DNA of 64,000 bases from Mastacembelus armatus (Eukaryota > Chordata > Actinopteri > Synbranchiformes > Mastacembelidae), in assembly GCF_900324485.2 (NCBI RefSeq), contig NC_046648.1, positions 434,001 through 498,000 of the forward strand. Reading direction: 5' to 3'. Position 1 is the first letter of the stretch, and each line of letters opens with the position of its first letter. Shown piece after piece: positions 26,605 through 39,723 of this stretch. Under the pieces are notes generated by a model. That model did not search any database, had not been told where the DNA came from, and saw nothing but the letters and a program-made list of their open reading frames with translations. The position numbers were made by a program, and so were the translations under genes.

Positions 26605-27083
26605 GCTTCTTCCCTCTTGACCTTACGCATGACGCGACTGTACGTATATCAATGACGCGCATTATTGACAGCGCCTCCGTCCAATCAAATAGCAGTTCCG
26701 GTCCGCCAGCTTCAGCCACTGAGGTGTGAGGGGAGTGTCTGTGTCGCAAACACCAGTTTGTTTTCAGTCTACCTCAGTAAAACGCGAAATTGTGTTTAAA
26801 GTATAAAAAACTGACTCAAATATTTTATTATTTTGTCATGATCTTTGCCAGATCCAGTATAAAATTCAGGAGTGCTAAATGTTCCAGGTAGAGGCGATTT
26901 GTTTGGAATAAATCTAAATGAAAATGCTCACATTGATACGTTCCTCCAGAAGACATATCACTTGTACTTGGATCGATGTTTCCTTATATTCTTCTTTAAT
27001 TATCTGTAACATTATTTTCCCGTCTATGATTATTATTATTATTATTATTATTGGTATTGGTGTCGCGACAGGAAATGACGTAA
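26605..27083. promoter_or_regulatory. Divergent promoter region of hibadhb and tax1bp1b
   Basis: The hibadhb start codon (26604) and the inferred first tax1bp1b exon (ending 27178) are head to head with under 0.6 kb between them. The hibadhb side has ATTGG, an inverted CCAAT box on the minus strand near 26683, and two ATGACGC motifs. The tax1bp1b side has GGAAATGACGTAA (27072-27083), an ETS-like GGAA plus a CRE-like TGACGTAA. No TATA box stands out. An (ATT)n run at 27028-27052 lies between. Confidence 0.55.
27028..27052 (+). repeat. (ATT)n microsatellite
   Basis: About eight copies of ATT, just upstream of the inferred tax1bp1b start site. Confidence 0.9.
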
Positions 27084-27089
27084 TGTTGT

Positions 27090-27178
27090 TGTTATTCCAG
27101 GAAGACGGCACGGGAAAGCACTGAACTGCGTCAACAATTGCTTTTATGGTTTCAGCTGCTGGTCAGCATGGCAAGTCG
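27090..27178 (+). other. tax1bp1b: Probable 5' untranslated exon of tax1bp1b
   Basis: A splice donor CG|GTATGT at 27179 follows GC-containing sequence downstream of an ETS/CRE-like pair. The first coding exon opens with a good acceptor (CTCTGTTTAG, ending 28644) 17 bases before the start codon, so an upstream non-coding exon is required. The 5' end is a guess. Splicing 27178 to 28645 would join ATGGCAAGTCG to CCACTGCTGA, making a six-codon upstream open frame that stops 7 bases before the main ATG. Confidence 0.5.
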
Positions 27179-28661
27179 GTATGTTTGAGGTATATACCTG
27201 TGTATTTTAATTTTTCTATATATTAACATGACTAAATAAACGACTGTTTTCGATACTTGTACCGCTCGATGCGTATTTTTAGAGGCTACCCCGAGAAAGA
27301 GCGTTGCTGTCTACGTCAACGTCAGTTATCCTTGTCGTCCAGATGATAGATATTAGTTAGATTTTCCTTTTTTCATTAAACGTTACTAACTTATCACGGT
27401 GTATGTGTCTGGTTGACGTGAATATTTTGTGATAGTTTATACAAAACGTGTCTTTGCCATGTGTTTAACGTTAGCTAGCTAGTTAGCTGCGTGGCTAACT
27501 TAGCCACAGAGCTAACTTAGCCAAGCTCTTTTTCACTTCAGGCCTCGAGGCGTAGATTGTAGTTACCATTTGTCCGTTTCAGCCATCACCGTTGACTTTT
27601 GCCTAATTACACAACCGATTGATTTATCCAGTGGTCGCAGTAGAAAACAACTTTGTCCAGAATTCCGGGTCATCATCCGAAGAATGTTTTGTAAGTCAGA
27701 GGCCTAATTACGTCAGGCAAATTTAATCAGCTGATCGTAGATGGAAAATCCAGATCGAGGCAACGCTCAGGTTTGTCCTGTCGCCTGGGCCTGAGTGTTG
27801 GGTTTAATACGCCTTGTGATGTGCGATGAACATTTATTTGCCTGAAAATAAAGTGGCCCAAACGGCAAACAAAATGTAAACAAGCTTTCACCTGTTGTGC
27901 GAACAGTAAAGGCCCCTTTCCAAATAATGAGTTACTCATTGTCGCCCCTTAGGAGCAAAAGTCTTGAAATGACGTGTGTGAAGTAAGTTTTGCTTTGTCT
28001 TTGTTTCTTGTTGCCCAGTCATATACAGATTATAGTTGCACGGGTGTAGCTGCAGTGGCATCAAGCCATGGCATTGTTGTCTATCGTGCCTTGGAAGTGA
28101 AAAGCCACAGCTGTGCTCTAACCTTCCTGGGAGTAAAGAACAGATTGCATGGACTTTAAACATGTGATCTGTTTTTTGTAGAATGGACCTGGAACCCTTA
28201 AACTCATAAAAACACCTGCATGTTTAAAACTTTCCAAAGATCCATATTTCCTGAACACATCTATTCAAGGCTTAAATACAAAATGCAAACTAAAAGAATG
28301 TTATATCAGTATTGAACTTTGAACTGACCTTTGTTGCATCTGGTTTTGGGGTATAGATTTTCTTTATCGGCTATACTGTTAGTTTGTTTTAGATGAATTA
28401 TCTACCATTGATTGAAGACACACATGATGGTATTAAAGGGATTTGTAATACCTGATATTGTCTCATGATGACAAGGGGTGTGCTCATATTTGTTTTAACA
28501 AAACAGAGCAATGTTTGGATTCTCAGCATTAAAACATTTTTGATTTTCTCTTCACTTATTCTGTCTGTAAAAAGTTGTTATTCAGTTGTTTCTCTCATTA
28601 TTGTTTTTCCAATAATTTCTTTTGTTTTGTGTCTCTCTGTTTAGCCACTGCTGAGTGATTT

Positions 28662-31600
28662 ATGGCACTGTTCCTCGACAGGACTTTGATAAGCAACGAC
28701 ATGGACACATCAAACTTTGCCCATGTCATCTTCCAGAACGTGGGGAAGAGTTATCTACCACATGATGCCCTGGAGTGTCACTATACCCTGACACAGTTCA
28801 TCAAGCCACACCCAAAGGACTGGGTGGGCATATTCAAGGTGAATAATCATATTCAATGTAAAAATATTTATGTTTTCTTCACTTGTACTTTGGAGCAAGG
28901 ACATCTTGGCCAGCTTAGTGGCTTAACTTAAAATGTTTGAGTCCAGTGGACATGTAGCTGCCATTTTGCAGAAAATAAAATGTTGAGATTTTACTAAAAT
29001 ATGGGAACAGGTAATTAATTCAGTGGTGAAACTGGGACAAGGTTAGCCACTTTGATGTTTATTTGAAAAATGAGCTTGAAAGGGCGGATGGACTCCCACC
29101 ATACACTTGAGTGTCCCACGTGGATCTTGTTATGGGAGTACATTAAATCCAATACAGTGGCAGTAATTTATTTTAGCCTCATCTGCAGTCAATTCACAGA
29201 TGTAGATAGAAGCATATGGGTTCAGGCTTTTCAAGACCAACATGGTTTTTATGTATGAGATCAGATGGAATTTGGGATAAAATCACCACACATCAGTGTG
29301 TTGTGTTCTGCCTGATGGTGCCTCTCATCCTAATTAGTTTGTTGAAAAAATTCCAGAATGCAGCTTTTGAAAAAATATTCAAGAGACATCCATTGCCTGT
29401 ATTTCTACTTTTATTACAGCTCCAGCTAATACAAAATTACTGAGATTGTTCAAAATCATTTCTAACATTATTTCCACCTCAACCCTGAGGAATATACTTC
29501 CTGTGGGAGCATAGTGTTATGTCAAAAACTCAGCCAAGACAGTTGAGGTTTTGCTGGACATCAGGCTTAAACTGATGATGTCTTTGTACCAAGAGTGACT
29601 GCCTTGTATTTATTCTGTATGTTTCACTCAACAATTTTAACAATACAAACAATAGTTTTGTAAATGGGGGTTTTTATCAAATCTCTCAGAGAGATGAGGT
29701 CATGATAGGCTGCTGTCTGGAGGCCTTTTAAATACAGGGTCCAGCACTGGGTTGTAGCAGGATGGCATACCATTTTGTGTTTAGCCCCAAGGTAGACACC
29801 AACTGGCAGTATGTGGCTTAGAATCACTAATTTCTTAAGCCTCTAAAACACAGAGCTGTGCTGGAAAAGACTGAGTGCTGGATTGTAAATCATGTACATT
29901 TTCCTGGCAGTGCTGACAGATTAGACTTTGGTTCCAAGTTTTTGAGTTTGTGTGCATAGATACCTGGATACACTTAAGTTTCACCGTTACCCTCCTGACA
30001 CAGATTTGGTTGGTGTTGGCTCCCAGTCAAGCAGAGTTGATTCTGCCTTAGATTGTTTGGAGTCAAGATATGTCCAGATAAGTTATGTAGTTAATATAAG
30101 CAAATATCTTAAGGTTCAGTCACTTGAAATGTGACTTGTCAGCACAACTGTCAGTAAGTTGTTTCAAATAATTCTGCATTTAAAGAAGTATGACTAAATT
30201 AAAAACATTATTTATACATCTTTACTCTTTTTAAAATGCTTTAATGTGTCAGTGTCAAATAATGTACAGATGTTTGAAATATACACTTCAGCGTGGCCAA
30301 GTCACACAAAACTAAACGTGCTGTTGATGATAAATAGATGGAAGACAGGGGCTTGTTTGCACATGGACAAAAGCCTTTGGGCCTTTGATGTTGCCACATT
30401 TATCGTTCTGTGTGATCTGATCTGTCCTCGGCCTCATGGAAGAATGTTGTTGGGACAAGTTGTTGGAGTGGCAGAGTAGAAAGCAAGCACAGCTTTGTAA
30501 TTAACGTGTCTCTGAACACAGCCTCACTGTGTGATTGATGAGCAGCTCGCTCCTGAATTTATACAGTCTGATTGGCACTTAGACGATGCATTACCTCTTG
30601 CAGCAACGTTGCCACTGGCTTCTGTCAGTTTGCTGGAATGCAGGTGAAATGTCATATTTACATGAAAACAGGCTTTATCATAATTTTATGCATGTTTTGG
30701 GAACGCAGCATTGCCTGTGTTGTCACTTGAGTCACCATTCCTGTTTTTAAGGTGGCTCTAAACCATATCCACCCCCCCTTTGCCTATTTATGCACATTAC
30801 AGACTAGTGTTTTGGAAGTGAAAGAGTTCCTCTCAGAGTTTGCACCCACCACCTCTGCAGCTTTAATGAGTAGGCTGTTGAAGGCTAGCCTTCAGTAATG
30901 ACACTCACTAACTAGGTGCATGTTTTAATTGCTTCCTGTTCTTTACTGCTGGAGGCTGGAACTGCACTGGCAACAATTGGGGGTTTTGGAGCACCAGGTC
31001 CTTCTATCTCTGGCTCTGATGAACACTCTCAGTATTGTGGCTGTAGGCTGTTTGTACATGGGTGAGAGAATGAACTGCCCAGATAGTGGAAAAGACCTGC
31101 CCACACCACTAGCGGCAGAAACAGTATATGTTCCAATACATGCATGAATTAATAAAACAACCCTAACCCTATGTTTTGTGGCTGAAGCTTTTGTAATAGG
31201 CTGGTGTGAATGTGCTTGTTGTGGATGCTTGTGCCTGAATACGCACACACTGAAAGCCAGCCAGCTCTATGTGACTCTGATTTTGTTTGACAGTTTTATG
31301 GCACCGGGCCGAAGTTATGGATGTATTTTCTGTACTCCCCCCTCATCAGCCATCAGTTAACAACACATAAAATACATATAATTACTTTTTGGTTTTCATT
31401 TTCAAGATGTCTATGTATAAAATTTTCACCTATTTTCCTTTTCCTGTTAGAAGTGAGTTGTAGCTACATTTCCACACTTGGGCTGGGGCACATGCACATG
31501 GTGAGCAGGAGTTGCAGTTGTAGTTTCAGTCTCATGGTCATACACTGTCATGCCAACGTAGATCGAAAACCCCATGAGTACTGTAGTAAACCAGAGTTAT

Positions 31601-34600
31601 TTTGGAAATGGCACTGTGTGGATTCTAGGAAATCTCCCTGTTAATCCCCTATTGTTATTATTCTGCACTGATGTGGTGAGAGCGCCTGGTTGAATGGATT
31701 CCCCACAATGTCTCACAGGTTGGTTGGAGCACAGCGAGGGACTATTACACATTTTTGTGGTCACCTCTCCCTGAGAACTATGTGGAAGGCACCACAGTCA
31801 ACAGAACAGTGGTGTTTCAGGGTAAGATCATGCCATAGTTTTATGTAACTTTGACACCTTTTAATAACCAAATATCAAAGGCGTGTTCGGAGAATTGTTA
31901 AAAGTTTAATACCAAGTCGGTGGCTAGAGTTAAATTACACACTTTAACGACAACACAGAGATCTGTGGGGAAAGACATTTTAATTTAGATGTTTTTTTAC
32001 TTTTATGCTACTTTTATAAAGTGATGGAAACGGACTTAAAGTGGAGAAATGTCTTTTTTTTTTTTTTTTTAGATTTATATCCACAACCTCACAGAAATGG
32101 TGTGTGCTCCAAGTCGCTGAATGACTACAGCACTTTTTTTAGTTCTATCTCCTCACACACTGTACTTTCTTATAACTTATAGGGAAATGTCTTTTGTTTT
32201 GCTTCTCTGTCCTGCTCTATGCTGAGCCTTGGTGTCATTCTGTCCTAGGATATTATGTGCCAAATGACGATGGCGAGTTCTACCAGTTCTGTTACGTGAC
32301 CCACAAAGGGGAGATTCGGGGAGCCAGCACGCCATTCCAGTTTCGTGCCAGCAGCCCCTCAGAGGACGAGCTGCTGGCTGTGGAGGATGAATGCAACTCT
32401 GACATCCTGGTGGTCACCACCAAGGCAGGCTTCCTCGAGGTACCATGATCCTCAGTCAGAGTATACACACAGTATACACAAGTGTTCTGTGAGACTTGTT
32501 TGGCTGGCACATCCAACATCCACAAATTGCCATTTTATTTTTGCTCTTTGTTTTAATTTCTCTATGCAGAAAAAGGTGGAAGAAGCCCAGAGAGAGAAAG
32601 AGGAGCTAGTCAAAAACATGGCCCTCCTTCAGCAGGAGAAGGAGCAGCTTGAAGCCGAGAAGGAGAGCCTGCAAAAAGAGTGTGAGCAGCAAAAAGAAAC
32701 CTGTGCTGAGCTGAGGAGAGAGAACCAGGTAAGCTGAGATAGGACTGTCACTTATTGAAGACAGGTAGGAATGCCAGCAGTCTCTGCTCTCTGTTCTTTG
32801 GCCAATGGGAAAAAAATGACTTGCCCTGTTTTTGTTTTGTTGTGTAGTTGTTCTTTAATTTATCAGATCATGCTGGAATAATGAGTCTGTATGATTGGTT
32901 CTTTTGTCAGGTTGTTGCATTTATGATAGAGTTTGTCCTCTGGCCAAACAGTCTCTTAGCACCCCCTAGTGAAAGACTGCAAATGTGCAACTCATGATAC
33001 ACTACAGGGTATAAATCACACTCTGGCAGATATGAATGTCTGTATTATCAAAGTTGTAATTCAGCTTTTTATAGCATAACATTAAGTCTTAAAAGGAGTG
33101 TCAGTAATAATTCATATCGCTGTCCTCAGCCATAAATCTACAGGTTTTAAAACGGCTTTCAGATGAAAACATGATTACAGATTTTGTGGCTGTTAATTTT
33201 ATGGCTATACTTTTATATGATTTTTTATGTGGTGTGAATATAAAGATTCCAAAATTTTGCCTATAAACAAACTGTAAAAAAATCATTTCCTTTTGCTTTT
33301 TTGATGCCATCTTTCGAGTTTGAAAACGGTCGTGGCATAATGCTTTTGATTTAGACTTGCATTTGAAAGACAATAAACTTTTTATGTTTTGCACACATTC
33401 CACAGGCGTAGAGTCAAAAACACAGATGGACGTAAGCGTTATTTCGTCAGGCCAGATTTTAACCCAGTTTTTTTTAAGCAAATGGAGTCAATAATTTATT
33501 TCATGAATCAGAATGATGATAATTTTGCTGAGGCATTTGTGTTAAAACCTGAAGCATTCTTCCGTGTTTATATTTGGTGTTTTGACTTCTTCTTTTTTAT
33601 TTATATTTTATTCCTAGCAATATATTTTATTGTTTCTCAGGAGATGCAGAATTCTTCTCAGGCCCTGCAAGAGGAGAGAGAGGAGGTTAAGAGGAGGCTG
33701 GAGGAGGCCACAGCCAGAGTTATACAGTTGGAGGAGGATCTGATAGGAGTCACTCAGAAGGGCCTACAGAAGGAAACTGAGTTGGACAGGTGAGCTGAGG
33801 ATGGTGGGGTTGTCCTAGTTTTGATTACATGGACAGAAAAACTTGGATAAACCTTAGTTTCCATTTTTGGTCGTTTGATTAAACAGACTCATGAGAGTTG
33901 TGTGTAAACTGGTGCTTTTATATATTAACTGAAAGGGTTTAGCTGCGTTTAGCTCTAGCAACTCACTGCATCACATGGTCTCATTGTTTTATGTGTAAAA
34001 GGTCAAGACAGGAGTTACCGGTTAGTTTTTAAAGATTCTTTTAGAGATCGTAATCAGTGTCACTAATTAGTTATTCCAACATAAGACGACGTGATGTGTG
34101 ATACAATCTGTCACTAACCATTTTTATCCTAATTTCTTTAGTCTCAAGGATAGAGTGAAGAAACTCACAGGAGAGAAGGAGGCACTTGAGTCTCATCTGA
34201 AGAATGAGAAAGATGAGAAGGAACTCTACAAGGTAATGTTCTGGTAGCATTAACACGTTTCCTTGAGTTAACATCATTAAAAAATCTGTTATGCACATGA
34301 AGACTAATAACAGAACGGGGATGCCATGTCTCAGGTAGGTAGCAGCTAGTAACTTTCATGATACATGATTTTAATGTCAAGTGAGTGACCGCTTTACAAT
34401 CTGTAGATTTTACAGTGCTGTGTGTTTATTACAACGCTGGACATTAGTGATCCACGTCATTGATTTTTTTTTTTTTTTTTCTGTTTCTTTTTTGTGTTTT
34501 AGTCTTTGCCAACAGTTTTGCACATTCTTGCCCAAAAATTTAATTTAAACAGAGCATGGCTTTTCACTCTTCTTCTGGTCTGGTTAGGTTTCTCTCTCTT

Positions 34601-34879
34601 TGTTGTGGTGGGCACTGTGCCGGAACCGGGAGTAAACGTACTGTACTGTCGCCACGGAAATTGAGCCAAACACCTAATTTAACTTGCACTATCACACTGG
34701 GGCCCGTTGCACAAGGAAACCTTTATGGGCCCATCTCAATCTCTGTTTTGTAATTGAGGTCATGCAACATTTATTTTAATAGTCATATACTCTTTGGTAC
34801 ATGATCGTGATTGGGGTTATATAAATGAGGCAAAAGCCAACAACTTTATGTTTTATAACTTCTCTTGTGTTTTATAACC

Positions 34880-34910
<31 letters not shown>

Positions 34911-34971
34911 TGGACGGGTGTGTGTGTGTGTGTGGGTGTGGGCGGGTGTGTGTGTGTGTGTGGGTGTGGGC

Positions 34972-35006
<35 letters not shown>

Positions 35007-35011
35007 TGGAC

Positions 35012-35046
<35 letters not shown>

Positions 35047-38000
35047 TGTGTGTGTGTGCACCAGATTCACCTGAAAAACCGGGAGCTGGAGAACACTAAA
35101 CTGAGTGCAGAGTTGCAGATGCTGAAATCTGTGGATGTAAACAAGGAAAACACCATTGCCCAGTTTAAAGAGGAGGTGGGGCGCCTGCAGGCATGCCTCA
35201 CGGAGAAGGAGAAACAGTACAGAGAAGTCCTGGCCAAAGTCTCCCCCTTGGTACAAAGATTAGGATTTTGTTTAAAGTTTAGAAATAACACGTAGATTCG
35301 TCATATGCAGTGTTTGATTTATTCATGTGTCAAATGATTTTCGAGGATGAATAGTAACAAGAGTAGGAATTACCTTAGTGAAATGAAGGACACCTACAAT
35401 GTGGTTGTGTCTGCCAGGGAGAAATGAAGACCCTGAAGGAGCAGCTGCGGCAGAAGGAGGAGCAGCTCCAGGCCAGCCAGCAACAGTCCTCCCTGTTGGC
35501 CTCTGAGTTGAGGGACGTCTCTAGCGCCCGCGACCGTACCATGTCTGAACTCTACCGCATAAAGATGGAGGTCGATGCTCTTCGCCAGGCCAAGGCTGAA
35601 ACTCAGGCCCAGTATGTCCGCCTGGAGAGCCTGGTAGAGCAGTTAAAGACTGAGGCCAAGCAGGAAGCAGTAAGTCTGACCTGCTCGTTAGGATTTGATT
35701 GAACTAGGTTTAGAGGAAATGTGGTTTTGACATCGGTAATATCGTAGTAGATGACATGTTTCACTCTATGTACCAGAGTAGTAATGAGCAAAAAGGTAAA
35801 ACACATACGAGATCACATGATATGATCAAATATGTCTGTTGACCATAATTTCAATATGAATAATAAGTAATTTCTGTTCATTCAATTAGAAGTTCATTGG
35901 AATTTATTTATTATATATTTAGAGTCCACATGTAAAATGCGCATTATGTAACCACAGAACAGTACTGAAAGATCATAAATCATAAAAGTCCTGTGTTGTG
36001 TCTGATCCAATAATGAGACGTCCTCCTCCCTCATCAGCACAGGACTACCTCACATTACAGCAGCTTTTTATTGATCACTACAAATTCACTGAAGAATGGT
36101 TTGACAGCACCTCTTTAATACAAAAAACGCTGTTAGGCATTATAGAGAACTCACAATCATAAAGACCCCATTAATAAGGGTTTAATTAATGTGTCTGCTG
36201 CTTCACGGGGATCCTTGAGTTTGAGCCATTACTGTGTTTATTGTCTCTGATCTGTCTAACTGTGACGTGTTTCATGTCCAGGCCAAAGCGGAGGAAGAAG
36301 CTGCCGCTGCTGACCCGGCTGCTGTGGCAGAGCTGCAGAGAGAGGTGGAGGACCTGAAGCTGCGGCTGCATATGGCTGCAGAGCACTACAAGGAGAAATA
36401 CAAGGAGTGTCAGAGACTGCAAAAACAAGTACTGAGACTGTCCGAGCAGCATGGGGTAGGTCCCATCGCACACCAGTTGACATACTGTGTCACCACAAGA
36501 GACAAAAGACAGCATGAGCGTCATTTCTCTAATGTTGTTGTTTCATTGAGTTAATTTTCAACACTTATTTTTTTTCCTGTGTTTAGGAGCCGAGGAAAAG
36601 CTCAGCACAAGAGGGCACAGCAGTCCCTGCATCAGCGAGTCCAGACACTTCAGTACCTGGTATATTATGTCAATCTGTGCCACGTTTTACATTCTAAAGT
36701 AAATACTTTCACTTAATAACTGTAGTCAGCAATCATTGCAAGATGATAACGTGTAAATTCACCAGCAGTGAAATGTCTTGTTGCCTTGCATTAGAAATCA
36801 GTGAATCAGCTGTTTTAATGTGGACTACTCTAGTATTTGGCATATTAGCATGTAGGTGGGTTATAAAACCATGGCGCGTTAAAGTCTGTATAATTAGGTA
36901 ATTTGTCATTTTAATAATCAACAAATGAAGCGATGGCAACACGACCTGTACGGCCTGCATGACTTGCTTTCATTGTCTTTGCAGGGAGTCCAGGCTCTGC
37001 TGATCCCATGCTGGAAGCCATCATCCAGGACAAGCTGAAAGGCATCTGTAGAGAGGCGTCTGACAGGAATGACAAGTACAGGAAATGCAAGCAGATGCTG
37101 ATGGTAAGAGATGTCACTGCACATGTAGCTCCGAATGTGCGTATGTTGAACCCTGAGCGTGAAGGGCTTCTGTTGTCCTAAGGTCTAATATGGTGCGATA
37201 GAAAGCGGGTTGGTCAATGTTTGACTGCTCTTTAGGAGGAGAAGGAGCGTAGCTGCATGTTTGCTGATGAACTGGCCAAGATGGAGGTGAAATTTAAGGA
37301 GCAACAGAAGACCAATGAAAGCCTGAGGCTGCAGCTGGCGGCAGAGGAGGATCGCTACAAGGTTAGTGCAGTCAGAACGTACTTTGCACTGCTCGGGACT
37401 TCGGCTGTTAGAGGTGCTCTGCTGCCTTCGAAGCAGCTCTGTCTTTGGACTGTGCTGTGTTTTCACCGCTGTGTATGGCTGGTCTAGCTCAGGGTTTGAG
37501 TCTTTGATGCTATCTCTCCCTTTGAACGCAGCAACTCTGACAGGCTTGTTTATGAGCGGGCCTATCTTTGAGACGACATTTTACTGCTGTTTATGTCAGA
37601 CTCTGGAGTCAGACGAAGCTTGGCTCAGAGCAGCCATCTCCAGTTGCCTGCCTAATGCTGTGCTTGGCTCAGGTCAGGCAGATATTTGCTTAATGTCTTA
37701 GAAGAATTCAAACAGGTTGTTTTGCTTTGAGCAGGATTGTGCATAAATCAGTCCTCAGCTAGGGGAAGCTTTTTATGGCTGTGATCAATTAATGTCACAC
37801 ACAGAGGACTGAAGGTATTTTGGTGATGCATTTCTCATCGAGCTGCATATGTCAGAAGTTTGACAGTAAACAGTGTCTTTCATTTCTCTGTTCTTTGTTT
37901 ACTACAGAGCCAGGTTGCTGAGAAGGGACGGGAGCTGAAGGAACTGAAAGACACACTAGCACTTGTTGTGAAGGAGAAGGAAAAACTGGAGGGGGTTAGC

Positions 38001-39666
38001 GACAGCTTTCATTTTCTCTTTTATAGACTTCTTCCACTCTAAAAATTCCCTGAAAAGTGCTATTCCTCTGCCATTTTCCCTTTCCCAATCTGGTCTGTGT
38101 TTAATATGCCTCTAATTGTAGAAGCAAAGTAAATGAGTTCTTATTTTCCATTCCATTACTTTGGACCACAGCAGGGTCCTCACTGGCCTAAAATATTGCT
38201 TGGAGGTAATGCTGTTACTGCTAAGAGGAGCAGAATGACCCAATTTGAGGTTTAGACTGTAAATTAAATTGGCGTCTGCAGCTGAAGCACAGCGCCCGAT
38301 ACCCTTTGAAAACGAGAAGCGTTTCTTTCTTAATGAAGGCATTAATTAAACTGTTCGTGTGAGCGAGAGACGTCACTAGTCTGGAGCTGCAGTTTGACTG
38401 TAGCAGTAATGTATTTCCTATACAGAGTGGGAGGTGTAGAGAAACCAGATAAGTTGTTCCTAACAAAGAAAGATCCTTGTGGTGGCACTTAATTTTGCCA
38501 GTGGTTGTTCTTAGGAAGAAAAAAAACCTCAACTTTTGCTTTTTGTTTCCCAGGAGCTCCAGAAAGGCCTCGGCAGCAGCAAGGGAGATCAGGGAGCCGA
38601 GGAGAAAACCAGTGTGGAGGGCATCCAGTCCAGTGTGCCTTTATTCCTGCAGTACCCAGTCCCTTATGCACAGGATGCCCCCACACCCTTGCTTGTGTCT
38701 CAGAGCCCCAGCAAGCTGCATTTTGGGAACCCGTACTCCGTAGCAGACTCAAAAGGTTGGTTCTTTTCAGACAACATGTACCATACAGCCCCCAACAGAA
38801 AGGAGTGACTTGTATTTACAGTGGCTGTGTCTCTGGGTTATGTCCCTGCAGATGAAGCAGATGAGGAGTTCTCAGATGACCAGCTGCTCAGGCTGCCTCC
38901 TGTGGGGCCACCCTCTTGGGACAGTAATGTGGTGTGTATCCAACCCTCCCGCAACCACGGCCGACCAGAAGGTCACGAGGAGTCAGAGGAAAAAGAAAAC
39001 AACAATGTAAGATTGACACTCATGCAGTTTGTTAAATACTGTGGAACCAACTTACCTAGTTCTCTCTCTCTCTTGCTAAATATTTAGAATGAATTGATTT
39101 TGTAACGGCTGTTTTAGGGTAATGGCAGTGAACAGCCCACAGCAACTGAAGCTCTCAACCCTTTTGTGAATGATGGACAAACTGCTTTCTGCTTTGATCC
39201 CAGGTAATGTACCCTCAGATGCCCAAACTGTCATAAATTGCTCCCAATTTTGCAGCGCCCTACAGTTTCTAAACCTGTGCGTTGTAACATGTGCAAAGTG
39301 TTTGTTCTGCTGCACAGCCCCCTTTGCTGGTAGTAGCTGAGCAGCAGACCACCCACATCGCATCAGACAGATGCTCTTTAATAGCCTGCGCCCCTGGTTT
39401 GCCCACGTCATCGCTTGACTGCTTTTTAACGTGAGCTTTCTCTCCTCGCCTTCCTCTTCTGCTGCAGCATGGACATGAAACGATGTCCGCTGTGTGAGGT
39501 CATCTTCCCACCCAACTATGACCAAAGCAAGTTTGAGGAGCATGTGGAGAGCCACTGGAAAATCTGCCCCATGTGCAGCGAGCAGTTCCCACTGGACTGC
39601 GACCAGAAGGTGTTTGAGAGTCATGTGCTCACTCACTTCGACGGCCACGCGCTCAACTTTGACTAG
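28662..39666 (+). CDS. tax1bp1b: tax1bp1b, Tax1-binding protein 1 (autophagy receptor)
   Basis: Seventeen coding exons: 28662-28838, 31719-31821, 32249-32439, 32570-32728, 33641-33789, 34142-34232, 35065-35250, 35418-35669, 36282-36455, 36587-36659, 36985-37103, 37236-37361, 37908-37994, 38554-38755, 38852-39006, 39118-39203 and 39468-39666. The total is 2529 nt, 842 aa. The SKICH domain spans about 16-130 ([49 protein letters not shown]), followed by ILVV (146-149), the non-canonical LC3-interacting motif. Long coiled coils rich in Glu/Lys/Gln cover about 155-630. Two C-terminal zinc fingers lie at 783-806 and 810-833. In the family these bind ubiquitin and myosin VI and couple A20/Itch to damp NF-kB signalling and drive selective autophagy. 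The first ATG is in a weak context; ATG 28701 is an alternative. Confidence 0.96.
34879..35060 (+). repeat. TG-rich array directly abutting the tax1bp1b exon 7 acceptor
   Basis: About 180 bases of TG repeats with recurrent GGGTGTGGACGGG or GGGTGTGGGCGGG interruptions (four copies), so a 30-50 bp higher period is visible. It runs into GCACCAG, whose AG (35063-35064) is the acceptor of the seventh coding exon. There is no ordinary pyrimidine tract between them. Confidence 0.95.
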
Positions 39667-39717
39667 AGAAACATAAAATCGGCACATCCGGGCTGCTTAC
39701 TTCTTGGCAGTCACTGA

Positions 39718-39723
39718 AATAAA
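39718..39723 (+). promoter_or_regulatory. Poly(A) signal candidate, tax1bp1b (proximal)
   Basis: AATAAA 52 bases after the stop codon, followed by T-rich and GT-containing sequence. Confidence 0.5.

Noticed and set aside
34825-35295. Cys-Val and Thr-His repeat proteins across the TG array
   Set aside because: Pure dinucleotide translation; the plus frame only joins exon 7 by accident of phase.
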